Positions 42,393 to 52,125 of a stretch of DNA of 64,000 nucleotides are shown in pieces. Location of the stretch: contig NZ_JACMSF010000008.1 of NCBI RefSeq assembly GCF_014257025.1, positions 124,001-188,000 on the forward strand, given 5' to 3'. The DNA comes from Streptomyces cupreus (GTDB lineage Bacteria; Actinomycetota; Actinomycetes; Streptomycetales; Streptomycetaceae). The notes under the pieces are model-generated. The model was given only the letters and a program-made list of their open reading frames with translations, ran no database searches and had not been told where the DNA came from. Position 1 is the first letter of the stretch. Each line of letters opens with the position of its first letter. Position numbers and translations under genes: made by a program.

Positions 42393-44794
42393 TGCTCCGC
42401 TCCTTCCGGGAGGTGGTTCGAGTCCTGCTTGGCGGGGATGGGTGTCTCGTCGGTGGTGTCGCTGTCGCGGTGCGCCCGTTCCACGGCCGCCTCGAACTCC
42501 TCCAGCGCGGACCGTACGGCGTCCGCGTCGGCGGGGCGGGAGGCCTGGCGCAGGATCTGGTGGGCGCCGGTGTCCTCGGAGGTGCGCAGGGTGGCACCGC
42601 GGACGCGGCGGCGCAGCGGGCGGGGCCCGTCGGCGTGGGCCCTGGTGGACGCGTCCGGCTGGTCGGCCCTCGCGTGATCGGCGGGAGGTACGTCCGGGGC
42701 GGCGCCCTCGCGCCGGGGGACCCTGCGCGGGAGGGGGGCGGAGTCGTCCTCCGTGGCGGCCGAGGGGAGCGGTCCGGATGCCGTGGCCGCGGGCACCTCG
42801 GCCGGGGCCGGCACCGGCTCCGCGGGCTCCGGGAGCAGCAGCGTCGTCGGCAGGCTCACCTCCGCCGTGACACCGCCGCCCGGCGTCCGGGTCAGCGTCA
42901 CGCCGATCTCCCAGCGGCGCGCCAGCGTGCCGACCACGAACAGGCCCAGCACCTTCGTCGGCACCAGGTCGAGTCGCTCGCGGCGGATCAGCCGGGCGTT
43001 CTCCTCGGCGAGGCGCTCGGCGCTCATACCGAGACCGTGGTCGGCGATCACGATCGACGCCGTGTCGTCCTCGGCGGTCGCCACCGTCACCTCGACGGGG
43101 CTGCCGGCGGGCGAGAACGACACGGCGTTCTCCAGCAGTTCGGCCACCATCAGCGTGAGGTCGCCGATGACGTCCGGCTCCACCGCGGCCTCGGAGCGCG
43201 CGGTCAGCCGTACCCGCTGGAAGCCCTCGATCTGGCCGAGCGCGGCACGGACGACATTGGTGAGCGCGAGCGGACCGGAGCCGAGGCCCGACTCGCGGAT
43301 GCCGGCGAGCAGCATCAGGCTGTCGGCGTTACGGCGCAGCCGGACCGCGATGTGGTCGATGCTGTACAGCCGTTCCAGCAACTCCGGGTCGGTCTCGCCG
43401 CGCTCCACCGCGTCGATCTGGGCGAGCTGGCGGGTGGTGAGGTTGCTGACCCGGCGGCCGACGTTGCCGAACATCTCGGCGACGTTGCGGCGGCTGAGCA
43501 CCTGGCGCTCCAGGAGCGCGGCCGCGGTGGTCTGCACGCGGTTGAACGCGTCGGCGAGGTCGCCGATCTCGTCGCGTGCGGTGACCGGCACCTCGCGCAG
43601 CCGGGGCGGGCCGTCGTCCTCGGCGTCGTCGTCGGCGACCCGGGCCAGCTCCCGGTCCGCGACCTCGGCGACCTCCCGGGCGGCGCCGGTGAGGGCCTGC
43701 ACCGGGCGCACCACCGAGCGGCGGACCGCGACCGAGAGGGCGAGCCAGAGGGCGAAGCCGAACAGGGCGAGCGTGAGCAGCAGTCCCGCGCGCCAGGCGG
43801 CGTCGCCGGAGGCCTCGTCGGCGCGGTCGGCGATCTGGTCGATGAGGGAGGCGGTGACCCCGAGCCGGATCTCTGCCTGCTCGCGGTAGGCGGGGTAGGA
43901 GTCGAGCGAGGCCTGGAACGCCTGCCGGATCTCGGCGGGGGAGTCGGCCTGGAGCGAGCCGGGGTCGATCTGCAGCTCGGCGTACTGGCGGCGGATGGTG
44001 GCCTGCGGGGAGCTGTGCTCGATGCCGCTGAGCTCCTCGGCCTGCTCGGCGTCGGCGAACCGGGCGAAGCGGTCGGCCTGGTAGGTGTACACCTCGTAGG
44101 AGCCGACCGCGCCGATGAACTCGATGAGCGCGTTGGAGTCACCGGTCGTCGCGGAGAACACCCCGGTCTCGAAGGCGCTGTGGGCGGCGTCGGCGCGCAG
44201 CAGCGAGTCGAGGAGGTTGCCGGTGAAGGTGGCCGCGAGGGAGGCGTTGCGGTCCAGGCCGAGGCCGTCGATGACGCCCTTGGCCGCGTTCGCGTACGCC
44301 GGGTCGATGTTGTCGGCGGGCAGATGGCCCTGCTCGATGGTGTCACGGAGGCCGCCCAGGGCGCCGATCTCCCTGAGGGCCCGCGCCTCGGTGTCCGGGA
44401 GCCGGTCACCGAAGGTCTCGCGGACCTTGATGACCTGGGCGTCCACCGCGGCCTGCGCCTTGTCGTACGCGTCCGTGGCGGGCGGGGCGTCGCCGTCGGC
44501 GGCGGCCTCGTGCCGTACGGAGAGCAGGATCGCCTGCTGGTGTTCGGCCTCCACCCGGTCCACGAGGGTGGCGACCTCGGCGCTGTCCCGGACCAGCCGG
44601 GCCGCGTCGGAGGCGGAGAAGGACTGACGGGCCTGAACGGTGGTGAGGTAGGCGAGCAGGGCGGCCACGACGGCGAGCGGCACGCCGACCAGGAGGTTGA
44701 GCTTGCGCCGGAAGGGCCAGCGGTCGGTGAGTCGCCGTATGCCGAGCGGGAAGCCTTGTGTCGCGGTGGACGCGTCCACCTCTTTCGTGGACAC
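42389..44794 (-). CDS. cvnA: Conservon sensor histidine kinase-like protein CvnA
   Basis: An 801-residue membrane sensor and first gene of the conservon. The N-terminal helix (LNLLVGVPLAVVAALLAYLTTV) is followed by a nitrate/nitrite-sensor-like (NIT) extracytoplasmic domain to about 330, a second helix (GLLLTLALFGFALWLALSVAV), HAMP, and a HATPase_c domain with LMVAELLENAVSFSP (N-box) and VIADHGLGMSAERLAEEN. A classical phospho-His H-box is not evident, as in other CvnA proteins. The last ~200 residues are disordered, rich in Pro, Ala, Asp and Arg. GTG start preceded by GAGGAGG. Conservons tune development and antibiotic production in Streptomyces. Confidence 0.92.
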   Translation of the reverse strand: MSTKEVDASTATQGFPLGIRRLTDRWPFRRKLNLLVGVPLAVVAALLAYLTTVQARQSFSASDAARLVRDSAEVATLVDRVEAEHQQAILLSVRHEAAADGDAPPATDAYDKAQAAVDAQVIKVRETFGDRLPDTEARALREIGALGGLRDTIEQGHLPADNIDPAYANAAKGVIDGLGLDRNASLAATFTGNLLDSLLRADAAHSAFETGVFSATTGDSNALIEFIGAVGSYEVYTYQADRFARFADAEQAEELSGIEHSSPQATIRRQYAELQIDPGSLQADSPAEIRQAFQASLDSYPAYREQAEIRLGVTASLIDQIADRADEASGDAAWRAGLLLTLALFGFALWLALSVAVRRSVVRPVQALTGAAREVAEVADRELARVADDDAEDDGPPRLREVPVTARDEIGDLADAFNRVQTTAAALLERQVLSRRNVAEMFGNVGRRVSNLTTRQLAQIDAVERGETDPELLERLYSIDHIAVRLRRNADSLMLLAGIRESGLGSGPLALTNVVRAALGQIEGFQRVRLTARSEAAVEPDVIGDLTLMVAELLENAVSFSPAGSPVEVTVATAEDDTASIVIADHGLGMSAERLAEENARLIRRERLDLVPTKVLGLFVVGTLARRWEIGVTLTRTPGGGVTAEVSLPTTLLLPEPAEPVPAPAEVPAATASGPLPSAATEDDSAPLPRRVPRREGAAPDVPPADHARADQPDASTRAHADGPRPLRRRVRGATLRTSEDTGAHQILRQASRPADADAVRSALEEFEAAVERAHRDSDTTDETPIPAKQDSNHLPEGAEQ

Positions 44795-44912
44795 CTTTCC
44801 TCCTCAGCGCCCGGCGTCAACTGCGGGGGAGACTATCGCCTCTTGAGTCGTTCGTCTTCACATGCGATCACAACTGACTACTCATCGAGGCCAATCGGTT
44901 ACCCGGATTCCC

Positions 44913-44942
44913 TTGACTGATCAAGAAGCGGCTGGATTGGAT
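44913..44942 (+). promoter_or_regulatory. Candidate promoter of the osmoprotectant-binding protein gene
   Basis: TTGACT (44913-44918) and TTGGAT (44937-44942) are 18 bp apart and resemble a vegetative promoter upstream of the GTG start at 44999. It would give the binding protein its own promoter, consistent with its separation from the transporter operon. Confidence 0.35.
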
Positions 44943-44998
44943 CGGTTCACGTACTGAAGAACTGCCGTCCCCCAACATCTGAGTCCGGATCGGGAATC

Positions 44999-45934
44999 GT
45001 GACTTCTACCGCCTCACGCAGCAGGTCCATCGTCGCGCTCGCCGCCACCGCGGCCCTGCTCGCGGGATGTGGCTCCTCCGACGACGAGAACGACAACCCC
45101 CTGGCGGAGGACAAGGCGAGCGGCGACACCGTCGTCGTCGGCTCCAACAACTTCGCCGAGTCCATCCTGCTCGCCGACATCTACGGCGAGGCCCTGAAGG
45201 CCAAGGGCATCAAGGTCACCTACAAGCCCAATATCGGCAGTCGCGAGACCACTTACGGCCTGCTGAAGAACGGCTCCATCACCGTGCTGCCGGAGTACAA
45301 CGGCTCACTTTTGGCGTACCTGGACCCGAAGGCGGCGCAGAAGTCCGCCGACGAGGTGAACGCGACGGTGAAGACCAAGCTGGACAAGAAGCTGACCCTG
45401 CTGGAGTCCTCGCCCGCCGAGGACAAGGACTCCGTCAGCATCAACGCGGCGACCGCCAAGAAGTACAGCCTCACCGGCGAGTCCACCCTCGCGGACCTCA
45501 AGGACATCGCCCCCGAACTGGTCATCGGCGGTTCCCCGGAGTTCCAGACCCGGCAGCAGGGCCTGGTGGGCCTCAAGGACGTCTACGGCCTGGAGTTCAA
45601 GTCCTTCAAGGCGCTCGACGCCGGCGGCCCGCTGACCCAGGCGGCGCTGACGAAGAACACCGTGCAGGCCGCGGACATCTTCACCACGGACCCGACGATC
45701 ACCAAGGAGAAGTTCGTCGTTCTCCAGGACCCGGAGAACCTCTTCGGCTTCGCCAACGTGACCCCGCTGGTCTACAAGTCGGGCCTGCCGCAGGAGGGCG
45801 TCGACGCCCTCAACGCGGTCTCCGCCAAGCTCGACACCAAGACCCTGCTCGACCTGGACTCCCAGGTCCAGCTGGAGAACAAGGACCCGCTCGATGTCGC
45901 CAAGGCCTGGCTGGAGTCGGCGGGTCTGGGCTGA
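44999..45934 (+). CDS. Osmoprotectant-binding lipoprotein (OpuCC-like)
   Basis: A 311-residue ABC substrate-binding lipoprotein. The lipobox LLAGC ends in C24. The mature part opens TVVVGSNNFAESILLADIYGEALKAKG and continues GSRETTYGLLKNGSITVLPEYNGSLLAY, the signature of OpuAC/OpuCC proteins that bind glycine betaine, choline or carnitine. It presumably serves the ATPase and permeases encoded at 38472-40938, although the conservon lies between. GTG start. A strong terminator follows at 45945. Confidence 0.92.
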   Translation: MTSTASRSRSIVALAATAALLAGCGSSDDENDNPLAEDKASGDTVVVGSNNFAESILLADIYGEALKAKGIKVTYKPNIGSRETTYGLLKNGSITVLPEYNGSLLAYLDPKAAQKSADEVNATVKTKLDKKLTLLESSPAEDKDSVSINAATAKKYSLTGESTLADLKDIAPELVIGGSPEFQTRQQGLVGLKDVYGLEFKSFKALDAGGPLTQAALTKNTVQAADIFTTDPTITKEKFVVLQDPENLFGFANVTPLVYKSGLPQEGVDALNAVSAKLDTKTLLDLDSQVQLENKDPLDVAKAWLESAGLG

Positions 45935-45944
45935 CGCCTCTTCC

Positions 45945-45973
45945 GGCGGGGCCGTGACACCCACGACCCCGCC
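45945..45973. terminator. Hairpin terminator between convergent genes
   Basis: A 12-bp stem with one mismatch (45945-45956 with 45962-45973) and a 5-nt loop lies between the stops of the binding-protein gene and the GH43 gene. It could serve both directions. Confidence 0.7.
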
Positions 45974-45982
45974 GCGGGGCTC

Positions 45983-47377
45983 CTAGTAGCCCACCTGGAA
46001 CGTCGCGTCCTGCCGCTCGGTCGCCGTCGAGATCGGGTCGATGCGCAGGGCATAGCTGTAATGCCGTATGTAGCGCGTCGGGTTGTTGTACGACCGGAAC
46101 GACGACCAGGACGCGTCGGCGAGCCCCGCCGTACGGTAGAAGGTCGCGTCCCCGGCGAACGTGGACGTGCCGTCGTTCACGTCCAGTTGGAGCGCGTAGT
46201 TGTAGTGCCGCAGATAGCGGGTCGGGTAGTTGACCGACTGGAAGGACACCCCGGAGGAGTCCGCGAGGCCCGGCACCAGCTTCCACTGGGAGTCGGGGAA
46301 CGGGTCGAAGGGGTACTCGTCGATCCGGCCCACGAAACCGCTGTGCCGGACGTAACGGGCCGGGAAGTTGTACGACTTGAGCCGGTTCCAGGAGGGCGCG
46401 CCCCACTTCGCGAGCAGGTTGGTGTACTCGGTCGAGGTGATCGGGTGGATGCCGCAGTGCTTGGAGTTGAGGGGCTGCGTGTACAGCTTCTGGTCGACCG
46501 GCGTCCAGGTGCCGGACGCGAGGTCGGTCGTCTGCCAGGCGTAGAAGACGCCGTTCGGTGTGTAGGTGTCGCCCCACAGGTACCAGGTGTTGGACGTCAG
46601 TGACTTCACCACCGTCGGCGCCTCGGTGCCGCCGTGCGAGACCGGGGTGCTGAACGGGGTGAAGCTGCCCGGGGTCAGCGAGGTCGACCGTGCTCCGACG
46701 AGGGTCTGGTTCCTCTTGTAGTAGAGGTAGTTGACGCCGTTCACACCGATGGTGAGGTTGCCGTCGATGATGTCGTAGCCGGGGTCGAAGAAGACCTGGG
46801 GGCTGGTCGTCGTCCGGAAGTCGGTCGTGTAGCTCACCATGATCACGTTGTGGCCGCTGCTGTTCACCGACGAGTAGAGAATGCCGTACTGCCCGCGCCC
46901 GGCGTCCCAGTAGGCCTCCGGCGCCCAGCTGTGGGTGTTGGTCATGTCGTGCAGCTTCAGCAGCCGGTAGCCGGTGAAGGTCCGCAGGTCCACCGAGTCC
47001 CAGACATGGATGTGGACGCTGGTGCGGCTCCAGTCGGTGCCGCTCAGATCCGTCGCCAGGACCACGAAGGTGCCGTCCTGCTTGCGCAGCACGAACGGGT
47101 CGCGCAGTCCGCCGGCCCCCTGGGTCGGGGTGACCACGGGGGCGTTCTGGTTGAGCGGGGTCCAGCGCAGGCCGTCGGTGCTGACGGCGAGGTGCAGGCC
47201 GTAGTTGGCCTCCAGCATGGTGGTGGACTCGGTGAAGTAGGCCATGACGTACGCCGAGTCGGCGGCGTGCGCGGTTCCGCTGCCGAGCGTCAGCGCGCCG
47301 GTCGCGGCGAGCGGGGCGGTCGCCGCGAGGCGGAGGAGCGTTCTGCGGGACGGGTGCGGGTGCGGGTGGTCGGTCAT
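45983..47377 (-). CDS. Tat-exported GH43-type glycosidase with AbfB (CBM42) domain
   Basis: A 464-residue secreted enzyme. The twin-Arg signal reads PSRRTLLRLAATAPLAATGAL and ends near TAHAA. The catalytic five-bladed propeller (about 40-320) has AYFTESTTMLEANYGLHLAVS, LRDPFVLRKQDGTFVVLATDL (RDP with catalytic Asp), HSWAPEAYWD and DGNLTIGVNG blocks typical of GH43-like arabinan/xylan enzymes. The C-terminal 140 residues contain YPTRYLRHYNYALQLD and NPTRYIRHYSYALRID repeats, the beta-trefoil AbfB arabinose-binding module. It probably degrades arabinan or arabinoxylan outside the cell. Confidence 0.88.
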   Translation of the reverse strand: MTDHPHPHPSRRTLLRLAATAPLAATGALTLGSGTAHAADSAYVMAYFTESTTMLEANYGLHLAVSTDGLRWTPLNQNAPVVTPTQGAGGLRDPFVLRKQDGTFVVLATDLSGTDWSRTSVHIHVWDSVDLRTFTGYRLLKLHDMTNTHSWAPEAYWDAGRGQYGILYSSVNSSGHNVIMVSYTTDFRTTTSPQVFFDPGYDIIDGNLTIGVNGVNYLYYKRNQTLVGARSTSLTPGSFTPFSTPVSHGGTEAPTVVKSLTSNTWYLWGDTYTPNGVFYAWQTTDLASGTWTPVDQKLYTQPLNSKHCGIHPITSTEYTNLLAKWGAPSWNRLKSYNFPARYVRHSGFVGRIDEYPFDPFPDSQWKLVPGLADSSGVSFQSVNYPTRYLRHYNYALQLDVNDGTSTFAGDATFYRTAGLADASWSSFRSYNNPTRYIRHYSYALRIDPISTATERQDATFQVGY

Positions 47378-47424
47378 CTGGACTCCAGGGGGACGGCCGA
47401 TGCGGGGCGACGCCAGTCGAGATA

Positions 47425-47439
47425 TCGAACAGAGTTCGA
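47425..47439. promoter_or_regulatory. Dyad operator candidate upstream of the GH43 gene
   Basis: TCGAAC-AGA-GTTCGA is a perfect 6+3+6 inverted repeat, 48 bases upstream of the GH43 start, in the expected operator/promoter zone. It could bind a LacI- or other sugar-responsive repressor. Confidence 0.45.
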
Positions 47440-47542
47440 CAGGGCGATCAGAAGTTAGGGGTGTGGCGCGTGCGCGTCAATGAGATGGACGGCCTTGGCC
47501 GATTTCCGATCTGCTGCGGTGCCCCCGGTGGGGGAGCCCGGT

Positions 47543-47848
47543 TCAGGCGGGCTCCCCCACCTCCTGCTCCCTCGCCCGCCGCCGCTGCCGACGGCTCCGG
47601 CGCGGTTCCTGGTCGGGGAGCCAGCCGAAGGCGAGGCAACTCCCCACGGCGCCCAGGAGCAGACCGAGGAAGAAGCCGCTCATCAGCGTCGGCAGGAGAT
47701 AGCCGGCCAGGCCCTGCATCCCGATGTGCAGGACGACTTTCAGTGACGCCTTCTCCGTGAACAGGATCTCCGCGCCGCCCAGGGCGAGCAGCAGTCCGCC
47801 CCAGAACGGCCGTTCGCCCCGCCAGCGACGAAAGCTCTCCCTCGACAT
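47543..47848 (-). CDS. DUF6114-type membrane protein
   Basis: A 101-residue membrane protein. FRRWRGERPFWGGLLLALGGAEILF is the usual start of the DUF6114 group, followed by two more hydrophobic segments (GMQGLAGYLLPTLMSGFFLGLLLGAVG) and a strongly basic tail. In Streptomyces this family is normally encoded directly after a DUF6230 gene, as here; the DUF6230 gene is broken in this genome. ATG 47848 overlaps the DUF6230 stop by one base. Function unknown. Confidence 0.75.
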   Translation of the reverse strand: MSRESFRRWRGERPFWGGLLLALGGAEILFTEKASLKVVLHIGMQGLAGYLLPTLMSGFFLGLLLGAVGSCLAFGWLPDQEPRRSRRQRRRAREQEVGEPA

Positions 47849-48156
47849 CAGCAACCCGAGTCGCTGAAGCGGAGCTTGAGGCCCGGCAGTTTGAACACGC
47901 CTGCGGTCGTGGCGTAGTTGGTCTGCCGCAGATTGGCGATGCGTACGGTGTCCGCCTGCTGGCTGAACACGCCCTTCGGGCCCTGTACGCCGCCCTTGGT
48001 GAGGGTGCCGGCGTCGTTGCCGATCTCGATGTTGGAGAAGGCGGCGTCGCCGGACAACTCGGTGGAGTCCGTGGTCAGATCGCTCGCGGTGACCTTCTCC
48101 GCGCCGCTGCCCGCCGTGATCAGCAGATTGGTGCCCCCGAGGTCGACGCTCTGGCA
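47848..48156 (-). pseudogene. Truncated DUF6230-type exported protein gene
   Basis: Only the C-terminal ~100 residues of a DUF6230-like protein remain, from CQSVDLGGTNLLITAG through FSNIEIGNDAGTLTKGGVQG to TTAGVFKLPGLKLRFSDSGC. Intact members are about 200 residues and begin with a signal peptide or TM segment; that half is missing. Similarity stops abruptly near base 48156, and the upstream bases read instead as the tail of a plus-strand gene. No ribosome site or sensible start is present. Its partner DUF6114 gene is intact downstream and may now lack its native promoter. Confidence 0.6.
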
Positions 48157-48158
48157 CA

Positions 48159-48212
48159 GCTGCCAAGTACGCCCCGGTGACCGACGGCGGCGCACTCGTC
48201 TACGTCAACTGA
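48159..48212 (+). pseudogene. Remnant C-terminal tail of a plus-strand gene
   Basis: Reading rightward from the DUF6230 breakpoint gives a short protein-like tail (AAKYAPVTDGGALVYVN, then TGA at 48210-48212) with no start or ribosome site. It is interpreted as the surviving 3' end of a gene once divergent from the DUF6230 gene. The piece is too short to identify and might be coincidental. Confidence 0.3.
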
Positions 48213-48230
48213 CCGCCGTACAGGCCGAGT

Positions 48231-49043
48231 TCACCTGCGTCGAAGTCGTACGGCCAGGGCGGCGCCCCCGGTGAGCACCAGCACCGCGGCGGCGCCGCCC
48301 GCGAACATCGGGGCCGACGGGCCCGAGTCCGCTGTGGAGGCCACCGGTGTCGCATCCGCCGGTGAAGGCGTCGTACGGCGCCGCTCGACCGGAGTCGGGG
48401 AGTTCTCCTTCGCCGGGAACTCCACGTCCGAGCACGAGTAGTAGGTATCCGGCGTACTGCTGTTCTGCCACACCGTGTACAGCACATGCCGCCCCGTCCG
48501 GTCCGCCGGCAGGGTCGCCCGGATCCGGTACGCGCCGTCCGTCAGCGCCGGGTCCCGTACCTCGGCGAACGGCCGCTCCGGCAGATCGGACCAGGTGAGC
48601 GGCCGGGTCGGGTCGTAGCCGGGCTCGGTGAGGTAGAGGCGGAACGTGCCGGTGTGCGGGATCGTCGAGACGTATCGCATGGTCAGGGTGGCGCCCGGGT
48701 TCAGCCGGGTCGACGGCCAGTCGGTGCGGGCGAGGTCGAGGCCCCGGTACTCGGGCAGTCCGCCGCTGCACAGCTCTCCGTCGGGGACGATTCGCCGGTC
48801 TCGGCCGTTCACGTTCGCGATGCGCAGGTTGTCCCAGGCCGTGAACGGTGTGCCGTTCGCGGCGACCGCAGCCCGGCAGGCCGCCGACCGCGTGGCGCTG
48901 CCGCCCTCGGGGGAGCAGGCCATCACCCGGCTGACCGGATCCGTGGGCGCGCCGTGCGCGGCGGCCGGGGTCGCGGACCACAGCGCGAGCAGCACAGGGG
49001 CCGCCGCTGCCACGATCGCGCGCCGAGCGCGGGTCCGGGTCAT
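48231..49043 (-). CDS. Membrane-anchored AA10 lytic polysaccharide monooxygenase
   Basis: A 270-residue copper monooxygenase. The signal peptide ends ...ATPAAA and the mature protein starts with His30 (HGAPTDPVSRVMAC), the histidine-brace N-terminus. The second copper His lies in YVSTIPHTGTFRLYLT. Further AA10 features are DGELCSGG and GRHVLYTVWQNS...YYSCSDVEF. A Pro/Thr-rich linker leads to a C-terminal transmembrane helix (MFAGGAAAVLVLTGGAALAV) and RLRRR tail, so it stays on the cell surface. Likely cleaves chitin or cellulose, or acts in the organism's own wall-associated glycan (as proposed for other Streptomyces anchored LPMOs). Confidence 0.92.
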   Translation of the reverse strand: MTRTRARRAIVAAAAPVLLALWSATPAAAHGAPTDPVSRVMACSPEGGSATRSAACRAAVAANGTPFTAWDNLRIANVNGRDRRIVPDGELCSGGLPEYRGLDLARTDWPSTRLNPGATLTMRYVSTIPHTGTFRLYLTEPGYDPTRPLTWSDLPERPFAEVRDPALTDGAYRIRATLPADRTGRHVLYTVWQNSSTPDTYYSCSDVEFPAKENSPTPVERRRTTPSPADATPVASTADSGPSAPMFAGGAAAVLVLTGGAALAVRLRRR

Positions 49044-49406
49044 GTGAAGGGTCTCCTCGGCCGGTGCGGGACGGACTGCTTCCGTCCAGTACGGGCCGGG
49101 GGCCCGGCGCGTTCAGCGGGGAGCGAGCCCTTGCAAAAGGGGACACAGGCGGTCAACCGGCCGACGGCGAGGGTTCGTTTCCGGCCGGATCGAGGGTTTC
49201 CCCTGTATCCCTATGACCTTTTGTTTGCCTATCGTTCCAGCACAGCCGCCCCATAGGTAACCCCGGACGGGTCGGCCCCCCACCGCGCCTGGCCGGCCAC
49301 CGCGCACGCTTTTCGGTTTTCGGTTCACCCCCCATCGCTTCGAGGACGAAGCGCATCGACCGCCGCTCCGCGCTGCCCGGAGTACGGCCACGAAAGGCAA
49401 AAGCCC
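49044..49406. other. Divergent intergenic region between LPMO and S8 protease genes
   Basis: These 363 bases hold no gene that I can support. They must contain both promoters. A hairpin with arms CGCTTCG/CGAAGCG lies at 49336-49353 in the protease leader. Local base composition is lower in GC (for example CCTTTTGTTTGCC around 49218), as usual for promoter DNA. An AAAGG sequence about 10 nt before TTG 49407 is the likely ribosome site of the protease gene. Confidence 0.45.
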
Positions 49407-51200
<1,794 letters not shown>

Positions 51201-51219
51201 GCGAGCCTTCACCAGAGCG

Positions 51220-51260
51220 GACGGGTCGGCCGGTGCGGATGGGGCATCGGCCGGCCCGTC
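51220..51260. terminator. Strong hairpin terminator after the S8 protease gene
   Basis: Arms 51220-51236 and 51244-51260 pair over 17 bp with two G-T wobbles and a short loop. It lies between the stops of the convergent protease and NmrA-like genes. Confidence 0.7.
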
Positions 51261-51261
51261 G

Positions 51262-52125
51262 TCATGTCCCCTCGCCGTGGAACGCGGCCAGATGATCGAG
51301 CGCCCACCGCCGATAGCTCCCGGCGGACCGCCCCAGCAGCTCGGCGACGGTGGAGTCCACCTCCGACTTCGCCCCGGCCCGCCCCCGGGCCGCGCTCTGT
51401 GCGAGCGCCTCGGCGATCGGCGCCGGATAGCGTACGAGCAGCCGCCGCCGCGCCTCCTCTTCGGTCAACTCCTCGAACAGCAGCGGCCGTTCCAGCAGAT
51501 CGCCGAGGATCTTCGTCTGCTCCACGGCGCTGATGGCCTCCGGACCGGTGAGCGGGTACGCCCGTCCGGCGTGCGCGTCGGGCTCCAGCAGCGTCAGCGC
51601 GGCCACGTCGGCGATGTCCCGGGGATCGATGGTGGCGTTCACCGCGCTCCCGCACGCCGCCCGTACGACACCCTCCGCGCGGATCGAGATGGCCCAGCCG
51701 AGCGTGTTGGACATGAACGCGCGCGGACGCAGCAGGGTCCACGACAGGCCCGAGTCACCGAGGAGCCGCTCGTTGTCGCGCTGCCAGGTCGTGATCAGGT
51801 CGGTGGCGTCGGGGTCGGTGACCGCGAGCGCGGACAGCTTCACGACATGCCGTACGCCGGACTCGAGCGCGGCTGCCAGGAAATGCTCGTCATGGGCCTG
51901 GGTCAGCGGATTCGCGGTGACCAGCAGGGCGGAGGTCACACCGGTCAGTGCTCGCCGTAGGCTCGACGCATCGTCGAAGTCACCGCCCACGACCTCGACT
52001 TGGGGTCCCGCAAGGTCCGCGGCACGGTCCGGGCGGCGGGTCAGCAGCCGAAGGGGAGTGGCACCGCGCAGACGGCGCGCGACCAGTCCGCCGACGGTGC
52101 CGGTCGCTCCGGTGAGCAGGATCAC
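51262..52125 (-). CDS. NmrA/SDR-family NAD(P)-binding protein
   Basis: A 287-residue atypical short-chain dehydrogenase. LLTGATGTVGGLVARRL binds NAD(P); RLLTRRPDRAADL supplies the basic residues that prefer NADP; VVGGDFDDASSLRRALTGV and VVKLSALAV are typical of the NmrA/YtfG branch. GTG 52125 overlaps the stop of the TetR gene, so both are expressed together from the butyrolactone-controlled promoter. In butyrolactone loci, nearby reductases can complete signal synthesis by reducing the 6-keto group (established for other Streptomyces); whether this NmrA-type protein does so is inference. Confidence 0.85.
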   Translation of the reverse strand: MILLTGATGTVGGLVARRLRGATPLRLLTRRPDRAADLAGPQVEVVGGDFDDASSLRRALTGVTSALLVTANPLTQAHDEHFLAAALESGVRHVVKLSALAVTDPDATDLITTWQRDNERLLGDSGLSWTLLRPRAFMSNTLGWAISIRAEGVVRAACGSAVNATIDPRDIADVAALTLLEPDAHAGRAYPLTGPEAISAVEQTKILGDLLERPLLFEELTEEEARRRLLVRYPAPIAEALAQSAARGRAGAKSEVDSTVAELLGRSAGSYRRWALDHLAAFHGEGT

